DNA from: Thiofaba sp039822285
Lineage (GTDB): Bacteria; Pseudomonadota; Gammaproteobacteria; Halothiobacillales; Halothiobacillaceae
Assembly: GCF_039822285.1 (NCBI RefSeq)
Contig: NZ_JBAJEY010000002.1
Location: 1 to 64,000 of the forward strand
Direction of reading: 5' to 3'
Length of the DNA stretch: 64,000 nucleotides
The notes under the pieces are model-generated. The model saw only the letters and a program-made list of their open reading frames with translations, did not search any database and had not been told where the DNA came from. Numbering within the stretch: position 1 is the first letter of the stretch; each line of letters starts with the position of its first letter. Positions 41,354 to 53,003 of this stretch are shown here, one piece after another. The translations under genes and the position numbers were made by a program.

Positions 41354-43936
41354 ATGAAATCCACCGTCCTCCGCCTACCCGCCGTGCTGGCCATCCCGGC
41401 CAACCCGGCAGCGGCCACCAACAGGTTCCTGATCGGCGCGGTGATCCTGTTGCTGCCGCTGGTCGTGCTGGGGCAGACGAGCGCCGGCGCCATGCCCTTC
41501 GTCACCTACACACAGGCCCACGCGGTGCTGGAGGGGCTCACGGTCGCCCTCTCGGTCATGATCTTCATGCTCGCCTGGAGTACCCGCGGGGCCGGGATCG
41601 CCATGCTCAACATGGCGCACTTCCTGACCTTTCCCGGCATGCCCGGCGTCGACGAACACTCCGGCCTGCAGCGTTCCCTGAGCTTCTGGATGCCCACCCA
41701 GGCCATGACGGCCGCCGCCCTGCTCGCCGCGGCCCTGCTGCCCTCCGCTGTGGGGAATGCACGCAACCTGATCAGGCTGAGCGGCACCCTTACGCTGGTC
41801 GCGAGCGGCCTGATGCTGGGGCTGGAGTTCCTCCGGCCCGACTGGCTGCCGGTGTGGTGGGTGGCGGGCAGTGGCCTCACCTCCGCCAAGGTCCTGGGTG
41901 AATACCTCATCGCCATCGCCTTTGCCGGGGCGACCCTGCTGCTGGTGTTGCGTGCCTGGCGCGACACCTCCGCCGAGGAACGGACCGCCTCCACCCTGCT
42001 GGCCTGGGCGGCCCTGATCCTGTCGATCGGCGAACTGGCCTTCACGCTCTACAGCGGCGTCAGCGACTGGGTCGCCCTGCTCGGCCATTTCTACCGGATC
42101 ACCGCCTTCCTGCTGGTCTACCAGGCCCTGTTCGTGCATGGCGTGCAGCTGCCCTACCAGCGCATGGCCGACTCCGAACGCACGCTGGCAGAGAGCCAGG
42201 CGCGTTACCGGCAGCTGTTCGAGACCTCGCCGGACGGCATCCTGCTGCTCGATGCCGATCACAGGATCCGCAAGGCCAACCCGAGCATCACGCGCATGTT
42301 CGGGCATGCCGACGGAGAGTTGCTCGGGCGCCCCCTCGACAGCCTCATCGCCTGGGATGGGCAGGAGGGCTCGCCACGGCTGCACGACGACCATGTGCCC
42401 CTGCGGTCGTTGCACACGCTGACGGTCGATAAGGGCACCGAACTGACTGGGAAGCGGCGGGAGGGCAGCCACTTCCCCATGGAGGTCGAGCTGGTGCCGC
42501 TGGAACACTCCGATGCCGATGACCTCGCGGCCATGTGCATCATGCGAGACGTCACCGAACGCAAGCGCCTCGAAAGCCAGCTCGTCCACCAGGCGATGCA
42601 TGATGCCCTCACCGACCTGCCTAACCGCGTGCTGCTGCTCGACCGCATGGAGCAGGCCCGGCTGTATGCCCAGCGTAGCGGCACCCCATTCGCGGTCATG
42701 TTCCTCGACCTCGACTACTTCAAGAGGATTAACGACAGCCTCGGCCACCAGCAGGGCGACCTGCTGTTGAAACAGGTCAGCGAACGCCTGAGCAGTGTGC
42801 TGCGCGAGGATGATACGCTGGCCCGCCTGGGTGGCGACGAATTCGTCATCCTGCGCGCGGGACTGGAAAGCGGGGCCGATGCCTCGCGGATGGCGGAAGA
42901 CCTCCTCAACGCCCTCGGGCAGCCCTTCCGGCTCGGCGAGCAGGACGTGTACATCGGCGCCAGCATCGGCATCACCCTCTACCCCGACGATGCCCAGGCA
43001 GGCGAAACCCTGCTGCGCAATGCCGACCTTGCGCTCTACCAGGCCAAGGCCACAGGGCGTAACACCTTCCATTTCTTCTCGCGCGAGATGGATCGCGAGG
43101 CCCAGGAGCGGCTGACCCTGGAGACGCAACTGCGCCGGGCCATCGCCATCACCCAGACGGCCTCGCCGCAGGCCATGGCCACCGGCCTGCACACGGGCCT
43201 CGAGCTGCACTACCAGCCCCAGGTCCGCGCCGATGGCCAGCTGGTGGGTGCAGAGGCCCTGCTGCGCTGGCGCAACGAGGGCCAGCTGGTCATGCCTCAT
43301 CGTTTCATTCCGCTGGCCGAGGAAAACGGCCTGATCGTGCCGATGGGCGCCTGGGTGCTGCGCGAGGCCTGCCGGCAGGCACGCCAGTGGCTGGACGAGG
43401 GCCTGACGCTGGGCAGCATGGCCATCAACGTCTCCGCCCGCCAGTTCCGTCAGCACGACTTCGTCGAACAGGTGCGCCAGGTTCTGGAGGAGACCGGCTG
43501 GCCTGCCGCACGGCTGGAGCTGGAGATCACCGAGAGCATGATCATGGAGGCGCCGCAGGAAGCCGCCAGCGCCCTGCGGGAACTGGCAGCACTCGGCGTG
43601 GCGATCGCGGTGGACGATTTCGGCACCGGCTACTCGTCGCTAGCCTATCTGAAGACCTTCCAGGTCGACCGTCTCAAGATCGACCAGACCTTTACCCGCG
43701 CACTACCGGACGACCCGGACAACACCGCCATCGTCAACGCCATCATGTCCATGGCGCATGCCCTCGGTCTGCGGGTCGTGGCGGAAGGGGTGGAAACGGA
43801 GGCCCAGCGCGCCTGGCTGTCGCTGCGGGAGTGCGATGTCATGCAGGGCTGGCTGTTCGGCAAGGCGCTGCCCGCTGCCGATTTCGAAAGCCGCTTCCTG
43901 ATGAGCAAGAGGCCGCAGGCTCATCCAGCGGATTGA
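41354..43936 (+). CDS. MASE3-like membrane sensor with PAS, GGDEF and EAL domains
   Basis: The 860-residue protein has about seven to eight transmembrane helices (residues 20-265) resembling MASE3, a PAS domain (about 285-405, RYRQLFETSPDGILLLDAD), a GGDEF diguanylate cyclase (GGDEF at 493-497, preceded by the RxxD product-inhibition site REDD), and an EAL phosphodiesterase (EALLRW at 634, DDFGTGYSSL). Both catalytic signatures are intact, so either synthesis or breakdown of c-di-GMP is possible. It is a single gene with no partner. The signal is unknown. Confidence 0.95.
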   Translation: MKSTVLRLPAVLAIPANPAAATNRFLIGAVILLLPLVVLGQTSAGAMPFVTYTQAHAVLEGLTVALSVMIFMLAWSTRGAGIAMLNMAHFLTFPGMPGVDEHSGLQRSLSFWMPTQAMTAAALLAAALLPSAVGNARNLIRLSGTLTLVASGLMLGLEFLRPDWLPVWWVAGSGLTSAKVLGEYLIAIAFAGATLLLVLRAWRDTSAEERTASTLLAWAALILSIGELAFTLYSGVSDWVALLGHFYRITAFLLVYQALFVHGVQLPYQRMADSERTLAESQARYRQLFETSPDGILLLDADHRIRKANPSITRMFGHADGELLGRPLDSLIAWDGQEGSPRLHDDHVPLRSLHTLTVDKGTELTGKRREGSHFPMEVELVPLEHSDADDLAAMCIMRDVTERKRLESQLVHQAMHDALTDLPNRVLLLDRMEQARLYAQRSGTPFAVMFLDLDYFKRINDSLGHQQGDLLLKQVSERLSSVLREDDTLARLGGDEFVILRAGLESGADASRMAEDLLNALGQPFRLGEQDVYIGASIGITLYPDDAQAGETLLRNADLALYQAKATGRNTFHFFSREMDREAQERLTLETQLRRAIAITQTASPQAMATGLHTGLELHYQPQVRADGQLVGAEALLRWRNEGQLVMPHRFIPLAEENGLIVPMGAWVLREACRQARQWLDEGLTLGSMAINVSARQFRQHDFVEQVRQVLEETGWPAARLELEITESMIMEAPQEAASALRELAALGVAIAVDDFGTGYSSLAYLKTFQVDRLKIDQTFTRALPDDPDNTAIVNAIMSMAHALGLRVVAEGVETEAQRAWLSLRECDVMQGWLFGKALPAADFESRFLMSKRPQAHPAD

Positions 43937-43943
43937 GGGGCGC

Positions 43944-44933
43944 TCAGCGGGGGTTGCCGAAGCCGTCGAAGGCGGACGATCCCGCCAGTTGCACTCCGAT
44001 CCGCGGCAAGCCCTCGGCCAAGGCGTCACCCGCGCTCAGACGCCAGCCATGGACCGCGGCGAGCGCTTCGCCGCGCTCGTCGAGCAGGGCCTGGCTGACC
44101 GCGCGCAGGCCCGGCCAGATCGCGGGGCGTTGCCAGCGCGGGGCCTCGCCCTGCTCGAGGGCGTAGTGGATGTCCTCCTCGAACCGTCTGGCCAGCAGGG
44201 CCGCCGCATGGGCCGGTAGCGCAGCGGCGAGGACGCCGGCATCGTTCACCCGTCCCAGCGCATCCTGCCCCTGGCGCAGGTGGCGCAGCACGTCCTTCGC
44301 CTCCAAGGCCGTCGCCAGCGGCTCCAGCATGTAACGCAGCTGCTTGCCAACCAGGCGCAAGGGGTGCAATCCCTCGGGCAGGTGGTGCATGTCGGCAAGA
44401 TAGGGCGTGGCGGCGTCCATCCAGCGTTCCGCCATCCAGGCACCGAACGACTCCCTGTCCGCCCCCTCGAGCGGGCGCATGCGCTCCAACGCACGCTGCG
44501 CCCCCTCCAGCATCTCCGGCAGGGTGTCCAACAGGGCCGCCCGGTGGGCCGCATGTTCGCCCGCCAGCCGCTCGCGCAGGGCCTGCCAGCCATGACGCTC
44601 ACGCCCGCGGAGCTGCACACCGGCCAGCCAGGCCTCCTGCACCTCCAGGTCACGCACAGGCCCGCTCTCGCGCGCGAAACTGCGCAGGGCACGGCGCGCC
44701 TTGCGGGGAATATCGACGAGAGGTGCGCAGAGTTTGAGCCAGACGCGGGCGCGCCGCACCGCCACGCGCGTATCGTGCAGGGCCTCTTCGGCGGAAGGGG
44801 TCTTGCGCAGCAACGCCCCCTGGGTCAGGACCTCCTGCAAACGCTGGTGCAGGATGGTCAGACACACATCGGCCACGGGGCGCTGGAGATCGTCGAGGGT
44901 CAGCATATCCACCTCGGGAGTGGTTCGCGACAT
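43944..44933 (-). CDS. CHAD domain protein
   Basis: The 329-residue protein starts with a helix and the CHAD motif ALHDTRVAVRRARVWLKL (about residues 50-68), with conserved histidines and arginines through RKARRALRSFARESGPVRDLEV and LHPLRLVGKQLRYMLE. CHAD domains bind polyphosphate and associate with polyphosphate granules. No CYTH domain is fused. It is convergent with the GGDEF-EAL gene, 7 bases apart. Confidence 0.92.
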   Translation of the reverse strand: MSRTTPEVDMLTLDDLQRPVADVCLTILHQRLQEVLTQGALLRKTPSAEEALHDTRVAVRRARVWLKLCAPLVDIPRKARRALRSFARESGPVRDLEVQEAWLAGVQLRGRERHGWQALRERLAGEHAAHRAALLDTLPEMLEGAQRALERMRPLEGADRESFGAWMAERWMDAATPYLADMHHLPEGLHPLRLVGKQLRYMLEPLATALEAKDVLRHLRQGQDALGRVNDAGVLAAALPAHAAALLARRFEEDIHYALEQGEAPRWQRPAIWPGLRAVSQALLDERGEALAAVHGWRLSAGDALAEGLPRIGVQLAGSSAFDGFGNPR

Positions 44934-44979
44934 ATCGTTCGAGCATAGCCCGCCTGGACTTCAGGGGGATGACAGCCGG

Positions 44980-45672
44980 TTAGCGGATCACCATCCCGGG
45001 CCCCAGGGGGCCGGTATCCGAGGCCAGCCGGTGCGCGGCGCGGATCGGCGCGGGAAGGCGGTAGCGGGTCACGGCGGCCATGACGCTGGCGATCGCGGCC
45101 TCAAGACCCAGCCGGTGACCGATCGAGACATAGACCGGCTTCACCCCCGCACGGGTGCGCAGGACGGCGCCGATCACCTCGTCCTCATCCTCGAGCGGTA
45201 CCCACGCCCCGCGCACGTTCGGCACCTCAGCATGGCGACCGCACAGGCGGGTCTTGCCGACGCCGACACTCGGCAGACCGGTGACCACCCCGAGGTGCGC
45301 CGCAATGCCGAGACGGCGCGGGTGGGCGATGCCCTGTCCGTCACACATCAGCAGCTCGGGCGTCTGCCGCAACTGGCCGAGCGCCATGAGCACGGCCGGC
45401 AGCTCGCGGAAGGCGAGCAGGCCGGGGACATAGGGGAAGCGGGTGGGCAGCCGCGCGAGGGCGGTCTCGACCACCCGGCAGGCAGGCATGTCGAGCACCG
45501 CCACCGCCGCCCGGGTGGTGCGACCTTCGGCCTCGAAGCCCACGTCCACCCCGGCAATCCGCCCGGCGAGGATCGGAGGGCCCTCGCGCAGCACCCGGGC
45601 GGCCAGCTCGCGCTGGATCTCCACCGCCTCGGCGGGCGTCACGTCCCAACGATGGGGGGCTTCGAGCCTCAT
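44980..45672 (-). CDS. nfi: Deoxyribonuclease V (endonuclease V)
   Basis: Nfi nicks DNA at the second bond 3' to deaminated purines (deoxyinosine). The 230-residue protein has the first catalytic aspartate in AGVDVGFE (about residue 41), YVPGLLAFRELPAVL, CDGQGIAHPRRLGIAAHLGV and GVGKTRLCG. The ATG at 45672 overlaps the ubiC stop (ATGA); an open frame extending to 45759 lies within ubiC. It is transcribed together with ubiC. Confidence 0.95.
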   Translation of the reverse strand: MRLEAPHRWDVTPAEAVEIQRELAARVLREGPPILAGRIAGVDVGFEAEGRTTRAAVAVLDMPACRVVETALARLPTRFPYVPGLLAFRELPAVLMALGQLRQTPELLMCDGQGIAHPRRLGIAAHLGVVTGLPSVGVGKTRLCGRHAEVPNVRGAWVPLEDEDEVIGAVLRTRAGVKPVYVSIGHRLGLEAAIASVMAAVTRYRLPAPIRAAHRLASDTGPLGPGMVIR

Positions 45673-46160
45673 CGGCGGAAGGGCGGCAGGCCGTCCAGGA
45701 ACGCCTCCCACACCAGCAGGCGATGGCCGCGCAGGAGGAAAAGCGAGCGCCGCGCCCACCGGGGGCCGCTGCGCCCCGGCGGCAGGACCGCAAGCTCAAG
45801 TCGCCGGGCGCCACCGCGGAACAGCAGCGAGCCGAGCGGACGCCGCCCGAGGCGCGCAAGACCGAGCCTGCGCTGCGCCGCAGGCGAGCCGAGGGTGATG
45901 GCATGCACGTAGGGCGTCCACGCCCCCGCATGCCGACAGGACAGACGCACCTCGCGCCGCCACACCCGCGCGCCGATCCGCAGCCCGAGCAGGCGTGCGC
46001 TGGCGGGGTCGGCCTCAGCCCACCCCTCGCCCAGCACCTCGACGACCAGTCTCCCCGGACAGACGCGCGCCAGGTGTCGGGTCAGCGAGCCCGGAGCGCG
46101 CAGCCAGGCCAGGGGGGGACGGGAACGGGGTCTGACGGCAAGCATGGGGACAGGGGCCAT
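45669..46160 (-). CDS. ubiC: Chorismate lyase
   Basis: UbiC releases pyruvate from chorismate to make 4-hydroxybenzoate, the first committed step of ubiquinone synthesis. The 163-residue protein has LAWLRAPGSLTRHLA, RIGARVWRREVRLSCR and LGRRPLGSLLF, matching the family, with 4-hydroxybenzoate-binding arginine/glutamate positions plausible. The start is uncertain: ATG 46160 and ATG 46145 both lack a good ribosome site, and the open frame extends to 46238. nfi follows with an ATGA overlap. Confidence 0.8.
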   Translation of the reverse strand: MAPVPMLAVRPRSRPPLAWLRAPGSLTRHLARVCPGRLVVEVLGEGWAEADPASARLLGLRIGARVWRREVRLSCRHAGAWTPYVHAITLGSPAAQRRLGLARLGRRPLGSLLFRGGARRLELAVLPPGRSGPRWARRSLFLLRGHRLLVWEAFLDGLPPFRR

Positions 46161-46272
46161 CCTGAGGTCGGAAGACACACATCCTATCTTAAGTAAAAGC
46201 CAGAGAACGCGACTAAACTGCTGATATCTCCACCCCATCGTGGAGGCCGCCAGTCACCGGAGGATGCGCGCC

Positions 46273-46548
46273 ATGCCCAATGAATACTTCCTTTACGCCG
46301 CACTGGCCGGGATGCTCATCTTCGGCGTCGTCTGCCTCCTCACCATGAGCGCCACCCTCTCATGGGGGCTGTCCTTCACCGCGGCGCTGGCCGCGCTCTA
46401 CTACCTCTCCCCGCATATCCTCCCGGAGAATTCGCTCTTCCATCTCGAAAGGGACCTCACCCTGCTGGCGCACAACGTCTTTTTCATCGCCAGCTGGCTT
46501 GCAGGGAGCCTGATCGCCCGCTGGGTCTGCCTCCGCGGCCAGTCCTAG
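46273..46548 (+). CDS. Small membrane protein of unknown function
   Basis: The 91-residue protein has three predicted helices (about residues 8-25, 30-47 and 65-85). I do not recognise it. The ATG at 46273 has GGAGG about 10 bases upstream. It is divergent from ubiC, with 112 bases between the starts, and is followed by the PhoX-like gene after 123 bases. Confidence 0.65.
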   Translation: MPNEYFLYAALAGMLIFGVVCLLTMSATLSWGLSFTAALAALYYLSPHILPENSLFHLERDLTLLAHNVFFIASWLAGSLIARWVCLRGQS

Positions 46549-46671
46549 GCCTGTCCGTGGCCACGCCGCCCCTGGACGTGTTCACACAAACGTAACCCTA
46601 CCGACACCCCGAGGTCACAACCCCGCGCCAGCATGGCGGCTCCGTTCTGCAAGCACATCCACGGAGCCTCC

Positions 46672-48582
46672 ATGAACAAGCGCCTTCTTACCCTTTTCCC
46701 TCTCACCGCCGTCGCCGCAGCGGTGGGTCTCGCCCTCACCGGCTGCGGTGGTGATGGCGAGCCCCTCGTCTCCAGCGTCGAGTTCACCGCCACTCCGGCG
46801 GCTGCGACCGATGAGCAGATGATCAAGAACTACACCACCTCCGTCGCCCGTGTGACCTACACCGACGGCTCGGTGAAGGAATACCCGCTCACCTACAACA
46901 CCCTGTTCAAGAACACCGACCAGACGAGCGAGGTCAAGGGCAAGAAATACGCCGCTGCCCAGCTCTTTGACGTGGGCATGAACCCGATCAAGGATCCGAA
47001 CGGCGACCCTGTGATCTCCGAAACGGCCGATGCCAACTCGCTGCTCAAGGTGGGCGACAAGCTGTTCCTGGTCAACCACTGGGAGTATGACGACGTCCTG
47101 GCCGACGGACAGGATGCCTACAAGGTCGCCAACTGGTACTCCCGCATGCCGATGAGCATGAACCTCACCGAGCTCAAGCAAGATGGCAGCGGCAAGCTCA
47201 GCCTGGTCAAGCAGACCGCGGTGGACTTCTCCTCCGTCAACGGCGGCTGGATCTTCTGCGCTGGCGGCCCCTCCCCGTGGAACACCCACATCGGCGGCGA
47301 GGAGGACTACGACCTCTACTTCGTGCCGGGCGAGAGCAAGTACAGCACCACCCAGGCGGGCCTGAAGGCCATGACCGAGGTCTACTTCAACAACATGAAG
47401 ACCGCCAACCCCTACCACTATGGGTTCATCACCGAGGTCGCGCCGAAGGCGGACGGCACCTATGCCGTGCAGAAGCTCTACAACATGGGCCGCGGCACCT
47501 GGGAGCTGGCGCGCTTTGCCAAAGATGGCCGCACCGCCGTGTTCGGGGATGACGGTGAGTACTCCGGCATCTTCATGTTCGTGGGCAACGAGACGAACAA
47601 TCCCAAGGCCGGTGGCACCTTGTACGCGGCCAAGTGGAACCAGACCTCGGCGGATGGTTCCGATGGCGGCACGGCCAACATCCAGTGGGTCAAGCTTGGC
47701 TCGGCCACCTATGACGAGATCAAGAAGCTGATCGACTCCGGCATCACCATCGGCGACATCTTCGAGACCTCGCTGACCGAGCAGGCCGGCTTTACTCCCA
47801 CCCGCGCAGGCTCGTCGCAGACCATCTGGGTCAAGCTCAAGCCGGGCATGGAAAAGGCCGCCGCCTTCCTCGAGACCCGCCGCTATGCCGCCTACCTTGG
47901 TGCCACCACCGAGTTCACCAAGGGTGAGGGCGTCGCCTTCAACCACGCCGACAAGAAGATGTACTACGCCATGAGCCGCATCGAGAAGTCGATGAAGGCC
48001 GCCGATGGCGGGCCGGTGGATCACGTGCGCCTGAAGGAAAACAAGGCGGGCGCCACCTACACCTTCGACCTCGCCTCCGGGCAGAAGGACACCGCCGGCA
48101 ATGCCATCAACTCCGACTATGTGCCGACCAAGGCCTATGTCGAGACTGCACTGCTCGGCAAGCCGATCACCGCCGATGCCAATGGCAACACCGCGGATGT
48201 GAACAGCATCGCCAACACCGACAACGTGTTCTACTCCGAGGCCATGCGCACGCTGTTCATCGGCGAAGACTCCGGCATGCACGTCAACAACTACCTGTGG
48301 GCCTACAACGTGGACACCAAGAAACTCTCCCGCATCCTGAACCTCGCGGCGGGTGCGGAGTCCACCGGCTTGCAGATCGTGGACGATCTGAACGGCTATG
48401 CCTACATCATGAGCAACAACCAGCACCAGGGCGACTGGATCAGCACCCAGCCCGCCGCGCTGACCCAGCGCCTGGAGGCCAAGGCCGCCGAGCTGTTGGG
48501 CCGCAACAAGTATGGGGTCACCAACTACCGCCTGGAGGCTCATGTGGGCTACATCGGCGGTCTGCCGGCGATCCGCAAGTAA
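46672..48582 (+). CDS. PhoX-like (DUF839) lipoprotein, putative phosphatase
   Basis: The 636-residue precursor has a lipoprotein signal ending ALTGCGG and a large beta-propeller-type domain. CAGGPSPWNTHIGGEEDYD (around residue 196-214) matches the PhoX/DUF839 motif CAGGxTPWxTWxxxEE. PhoX enzymes are calcium- and iron-dependent alkaline phosphatases exported by Tat; here a Sec-type lipobox is seen instead, and no twin arginine. The ATG at 46672 has GGAG 6 bases upstream. Codon use is strongly biased (many AAG/GCC), as in highly expressed genes. A terminator follows, then a second lipoprotein gene. The substrate is not certain; no Pho box is obvious. Confidence 0.82.
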   Translation: MNKRLLTLFPLTAVAAAVGLALTGCGGDGEPLVSSVEFTATPAAATDEQMIKNYTTSVARVTYTDGSVKEYPLTYNTLFKNTDQTSEVKGKKYAAAQLFDVGMNPIKDPNGDPVISETADANSLLKVGDKLFLVNHWEYDDVLADGQDAYKVANWYSRMPMSMNLTELKQDGSGKLSLVKQTAVDFSSVNGGWIFCAGGPSPWNTHIGGEEDYDLYFVPGESKYSTTQAGLKAMTEVYFNNMKTANPYHYGFITEVAPKADGTYAVQKLYNMGRGTWELARFAKDGRTAVFGDDGEYSGIFMFVGNETNNPKAGGTLYAAKWNQTSADGSDGGTANIQWVKLGSATYDEIKKLIDSGITIGDIFETSLTEQAGFTPTRAGSSQTIWVKLKPGMEKAAAFLETRRYAAYLGATTEFTKGEGVAFNHADKKMYYAMSRIEKSMKAADGGPVDHVRLKENKAGATYTFDLASGQKDTAGNAINSDYVPTKAYVETALLGKPITADANGNTADVNSIANTDNVFYSEAMRTLFIGEDSGMHVNNYLWAYNVDTKKLSRILNLAAGAESTGLQIVDDLNGYAYIMSNNQHQGDWISTQPAALTQRLEAKAAELLGRNKYGVTNYRLEAHVGYIGGLPAIRK

Positions 48583-48592
48583 GGAAGCTCTC

Positions 48593-48619
48593 GGGCAGGC
48601 CTACGGGCCTGCCCTTTTT
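48593..48619 (+). terminator. Rho-independent terminator after the PhoX-like gene
   Basis: GGGCAGGCC-TACG-GGCCTGCCC is a 9-bp stem followed by five T residues, 10 bases after the stop. It would lower expression of the downstream lipoprotein gene. Confidence 0.92.
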
Positions 48620-48664
48620 CCCGAGCCTTGCATCCCTGGGTTCGGGAAAAAGCAAGAACCGACC

Positions 48665-50698
48665 ATGCGCACCGAAACCATCCTCGGACTGTCTGCCCTC
48701 GCCGTTGCCGTCGGGCTGGCCCTGCTCGCCTGCCAAGGCGGCGGCGACAGCAGCACCCAGACGAACAGCCCTTCAACGCCCCCGGCGACCCCTGCCTACG
48801 CCCCCTTGAATGGCGAGAGCATCAGCCGCGCCACCTTCCAGAACCCGCACGCCCACATTCCGGCGCAGTGCTACATCGAAACCAGCTTCGGCACCCAGAA
48901 CGCCTACCTGTTCTGCCACACCGACGGGGTGGCGAAACGCGGGCTCGGCAACAACAACCCGCAAGCCGGGCTCAACCCCAATGTCGGCAATCTCCAGGCC
49001 GAGTATGCCTTCGGGGTCATCGATTACCCCTTTGTTCCCAACTCCAGCATCAACCCATGGATCAACACGCTGCGCCCAGAGGTGCTGAAGAAGGCCGTCG
49101 ATGCCCTGGGGCTCAAACTCGAAGACTGGGATATGCAGGCCTACGTGCGCCAGGACAACTGGCGCGCGGCCTTTGCCCAGCGCCCCGGCTCGCCCAAGGA
49201 GTGGGATAGCGGCATCGACCACCCCCTGCGCCTCTTCCCGGGCCTCGCGCCCGACGACCTCCCTGCCGGCAACGACGGTTTCGTCCGCAGCACGGTGGCC
49301 GAGCGCGGCTTTTTCCAGGACGGCCAGGGCTGGATCACCGGCTGGCGGGCGGTGAATTTCATGCCCTACGGCATCTTCACCCCACGCTCGGGCAGCGTCT
49401 CGGGCATCTACATCCGCCTGCCCGAAGTGTTCATGAAAGACGCCGAAGGGCGCTTCAGCCTGGCCGTCTATGCTGCCAACCTCGAACGGGTAGCCGCCAA
49501 TATCCAGGACCGGCTGCAGGGCGAAACCCATTACCTGGGGGCCGCCGCCGGCATCGCCATCGTGCGCGGCCAGTACCCGCTCGGCACCGAGTTCGCCCAC
49601 CCCCTGCACTACGTGGACGTGGAGGCGGATGGTGCCAACCCCAGCATCAGCCCGTATCCTGGCACCCGCGCCCGCCGGGTGAAGGAGATCCGCTGGATGT
49701 ACAAGATGCACCCATGGCATCCCGAAGAATTCGGCATGGGGCTCAAGGACGAGTCCGCCCCTGTCTATGCCAACCGCCAGCAAGGCTGGATCGATAACGG
49801 CGTCGGCTGGCTACTGGGTGGCTGGATCGAAGATGCAGGCGGTGCCCTGCGCCCGCAAAGCCCCTCCGAACTCACCCAATGCGTCGGCTGCCACTCGGGG
49901 AACCTGCGTCAACCGGACATCGGCCAGAACGCCGTCTACACCTCGGGCACCGGCAACACCATCGACAGCACCTGGGCCCTGCCGCGCAAGCTCGCAGGCG
50001 AGGCCGGCTGGCGTGAGATGGACTACCTTGGCTACACCGCCAAGGCCCAGGCCGTGCTGGATGAGTCCCCGGGCAGACTCACCCTTCCTGAGCCGCATAA
50101 CCGCGCCTTGGGACAGGGGGAGTTCAAGGTCTTCCTGGACTACGTGGTGGGTGCCTCGCTTTATGGCGACATGCCAGCGAGCATGGACGCTTATCTTGCC
50201 GACCAGATCCGCAAGTCCCGTGGTTATTCGGCCGACTGGCCGAGCCTCTCAGCCGCGCTGGCCGACGGGCGGGCTGAGTCTGTCCGCAGCGCGCAGGAAA
50301 CACGGCTTAAGCTCATGCGTGAGTTCACCGCCCGTGGGGCGTACAAGGATGCTGAAGGGCGCATCCTGCCCGAGCTGTTCCTGCCTTCCCGCCGCGAGGC
50401 GCTGGAGGCCGCCCGCTGCTACCGCCAGGTGGTCGTCACCCAGCGCTACGACTTCGGCAAGGACGTGTTCGCCGAAACCCCATTCACCTTGCGCTACTTC
50501 CGCACCCCGGAGGTCGGCTTTACCCATCAGGACGGCCGCCCCTACGTCTTGGGCGAGGTGATCACCGACCGCCCCATCGAGACGAATCCCGCCAAGTTCA
50601 CCTTTGGGATGGGCATCACTCCGACCCTGATCGACGAGGACAAACCCTTCGCCCAGGGGGGGACGTTCCTTCGCGATTATGTGCCGTTGCTTGATTAA
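48665..50698 (+). CDS. Unrecognised lipoprotein with one CxxCH haem-binding motif
   Basis: I do not recognise this 677-residue precursor. It has a lipoprotein signal ending LALLACQGG (Cys at about residue 21), a Ser/Thr/Pro-rich linker and a large body. CVGCHSGN (about residue 411-418) is a c-type haem motif. An earlier CYIETSFG...FCHTDG pair (about residues 61-80) looks like a distorted haem site. The body is rich in Trp, Tyr, Asn and Gly. It is paired with the PhoX-like gene behind a terminator, so a shared exported process is plausible. An ATG-less extension upstream to 48512 is a shadow of the PhoX-like gene. Confidence 0.8.
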   Translation: MRTETILGLSALAVAVGLALLACQGGGDSSTQTNSPSTPPATPAYAPLNGESISRATFQNPHAHIPAQCYIETSFGTQNAYLFCHTDGVAKRGLGNNNPQAGLNPNVGNLQAEYAFGVIDYPFVPNSSINPWINTLRPEVLKKAVDALGLKLEDWDMQAYVRQDNWRAAFAQRPGSPKEWDSGIDHPLRLFPGLAPDDLPAGNDGFVRSTVAERGFFQDGQGWITGWRAVNFMPYGIFTPRSGSVSGIYIRLPEVFMKDAEGRFSLAVYAANLERVAANIQDRLQGETHYLGAAAGIAIVRGQYPLGTEFAHPLHYVDVEADGANPSISPYPGTRARRVKEIRWMYKMHPWHPEEFGMGLKDESAPVYANRQQGWIDNGVGWLLGGWIEDAGGALRPQSPSELTQCVGCHSGNLRQPDIGQNAVYTSGTGNTIDSTWALPRKLAGEAGWREMDYLGYTAKAQAVLDESPGRLTLPEPHNRALGQGEFKVFLDYVVGASLYGDMPASMDAYLADQIRKSRGYSADWPSLSAALADGRAESVRSAQETRLKLMREFTARGAYKDAEGRILPELFLPSRREALEAARCYRQVVVTQRYDFGKDVFAETPFTLRYFRTPEVGFTHQDGRPYVLGEVITDRPIETNPAKFTFGMGITPTLIDEDKPFAQGGTFLRDYVPLLD

Positions 50699-50715
50699 GG
50701 AGGGTTGATTCAGCG

Positions 50716-50786
50716 TTTTATCGCGCCGGGGGCGGCGCTCCTACGGGAAGAGGGGCCGCCTGTAGGAGGCCCGCCCCCGGGCCGAT
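50716..50786. repeat. REP pair between the haem lipoprotein gene and recG
   Basis: The inverted arm TCGCGCCGGGGGCGGCGCTC (from 50713) and GTAGGAGGCCCGCCCCCGGG (50762-50786) form a pair close to the recG 3' end, in a convergent gap. Confidence 0.88.
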
Positions 50787-50790
50787 CAAC

Positions 50791-52857
<2,067 letters not shown>

Positions 52858-52927
52858 GGGGGCATTGTAGGCGGGGAGGGCTTGGGCTTGGCAAGCCGGG
52901 AAATCACGACGCTCCCCGCCCACAGAA

Positions 52928-52990
52928 GCTCGGCCCGGGGGCGGGCCTCCTACAGCCGCGTGTAGGAGCGACGCCCTCGTCGCGATCAGT
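52928..52990. repeat. REP pair between recG and rlhA
   Basis: CTCGGCCCGGGGGCGGGCCT (inverted, from 52929) and GTAGGAGCGACGCCCTCGTC (direct, from 52961). The direct unit has a variant core ACGCCCTCGT with both arms changed together. Confidence 0.88.
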
Positions 52991-53003
52991 CGTCTGGGGC
53001 GGC

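Noticed and set aside
41375..43456. Long open frame on the minus strand opposite the GGDEF-EAL gene (693 codons)
   Set aside because: Its codons are the complement of a well-supported gene. Its translation is His/Gln/Gly-rich without domains, as is usual for shadows in GC-rich DNA.
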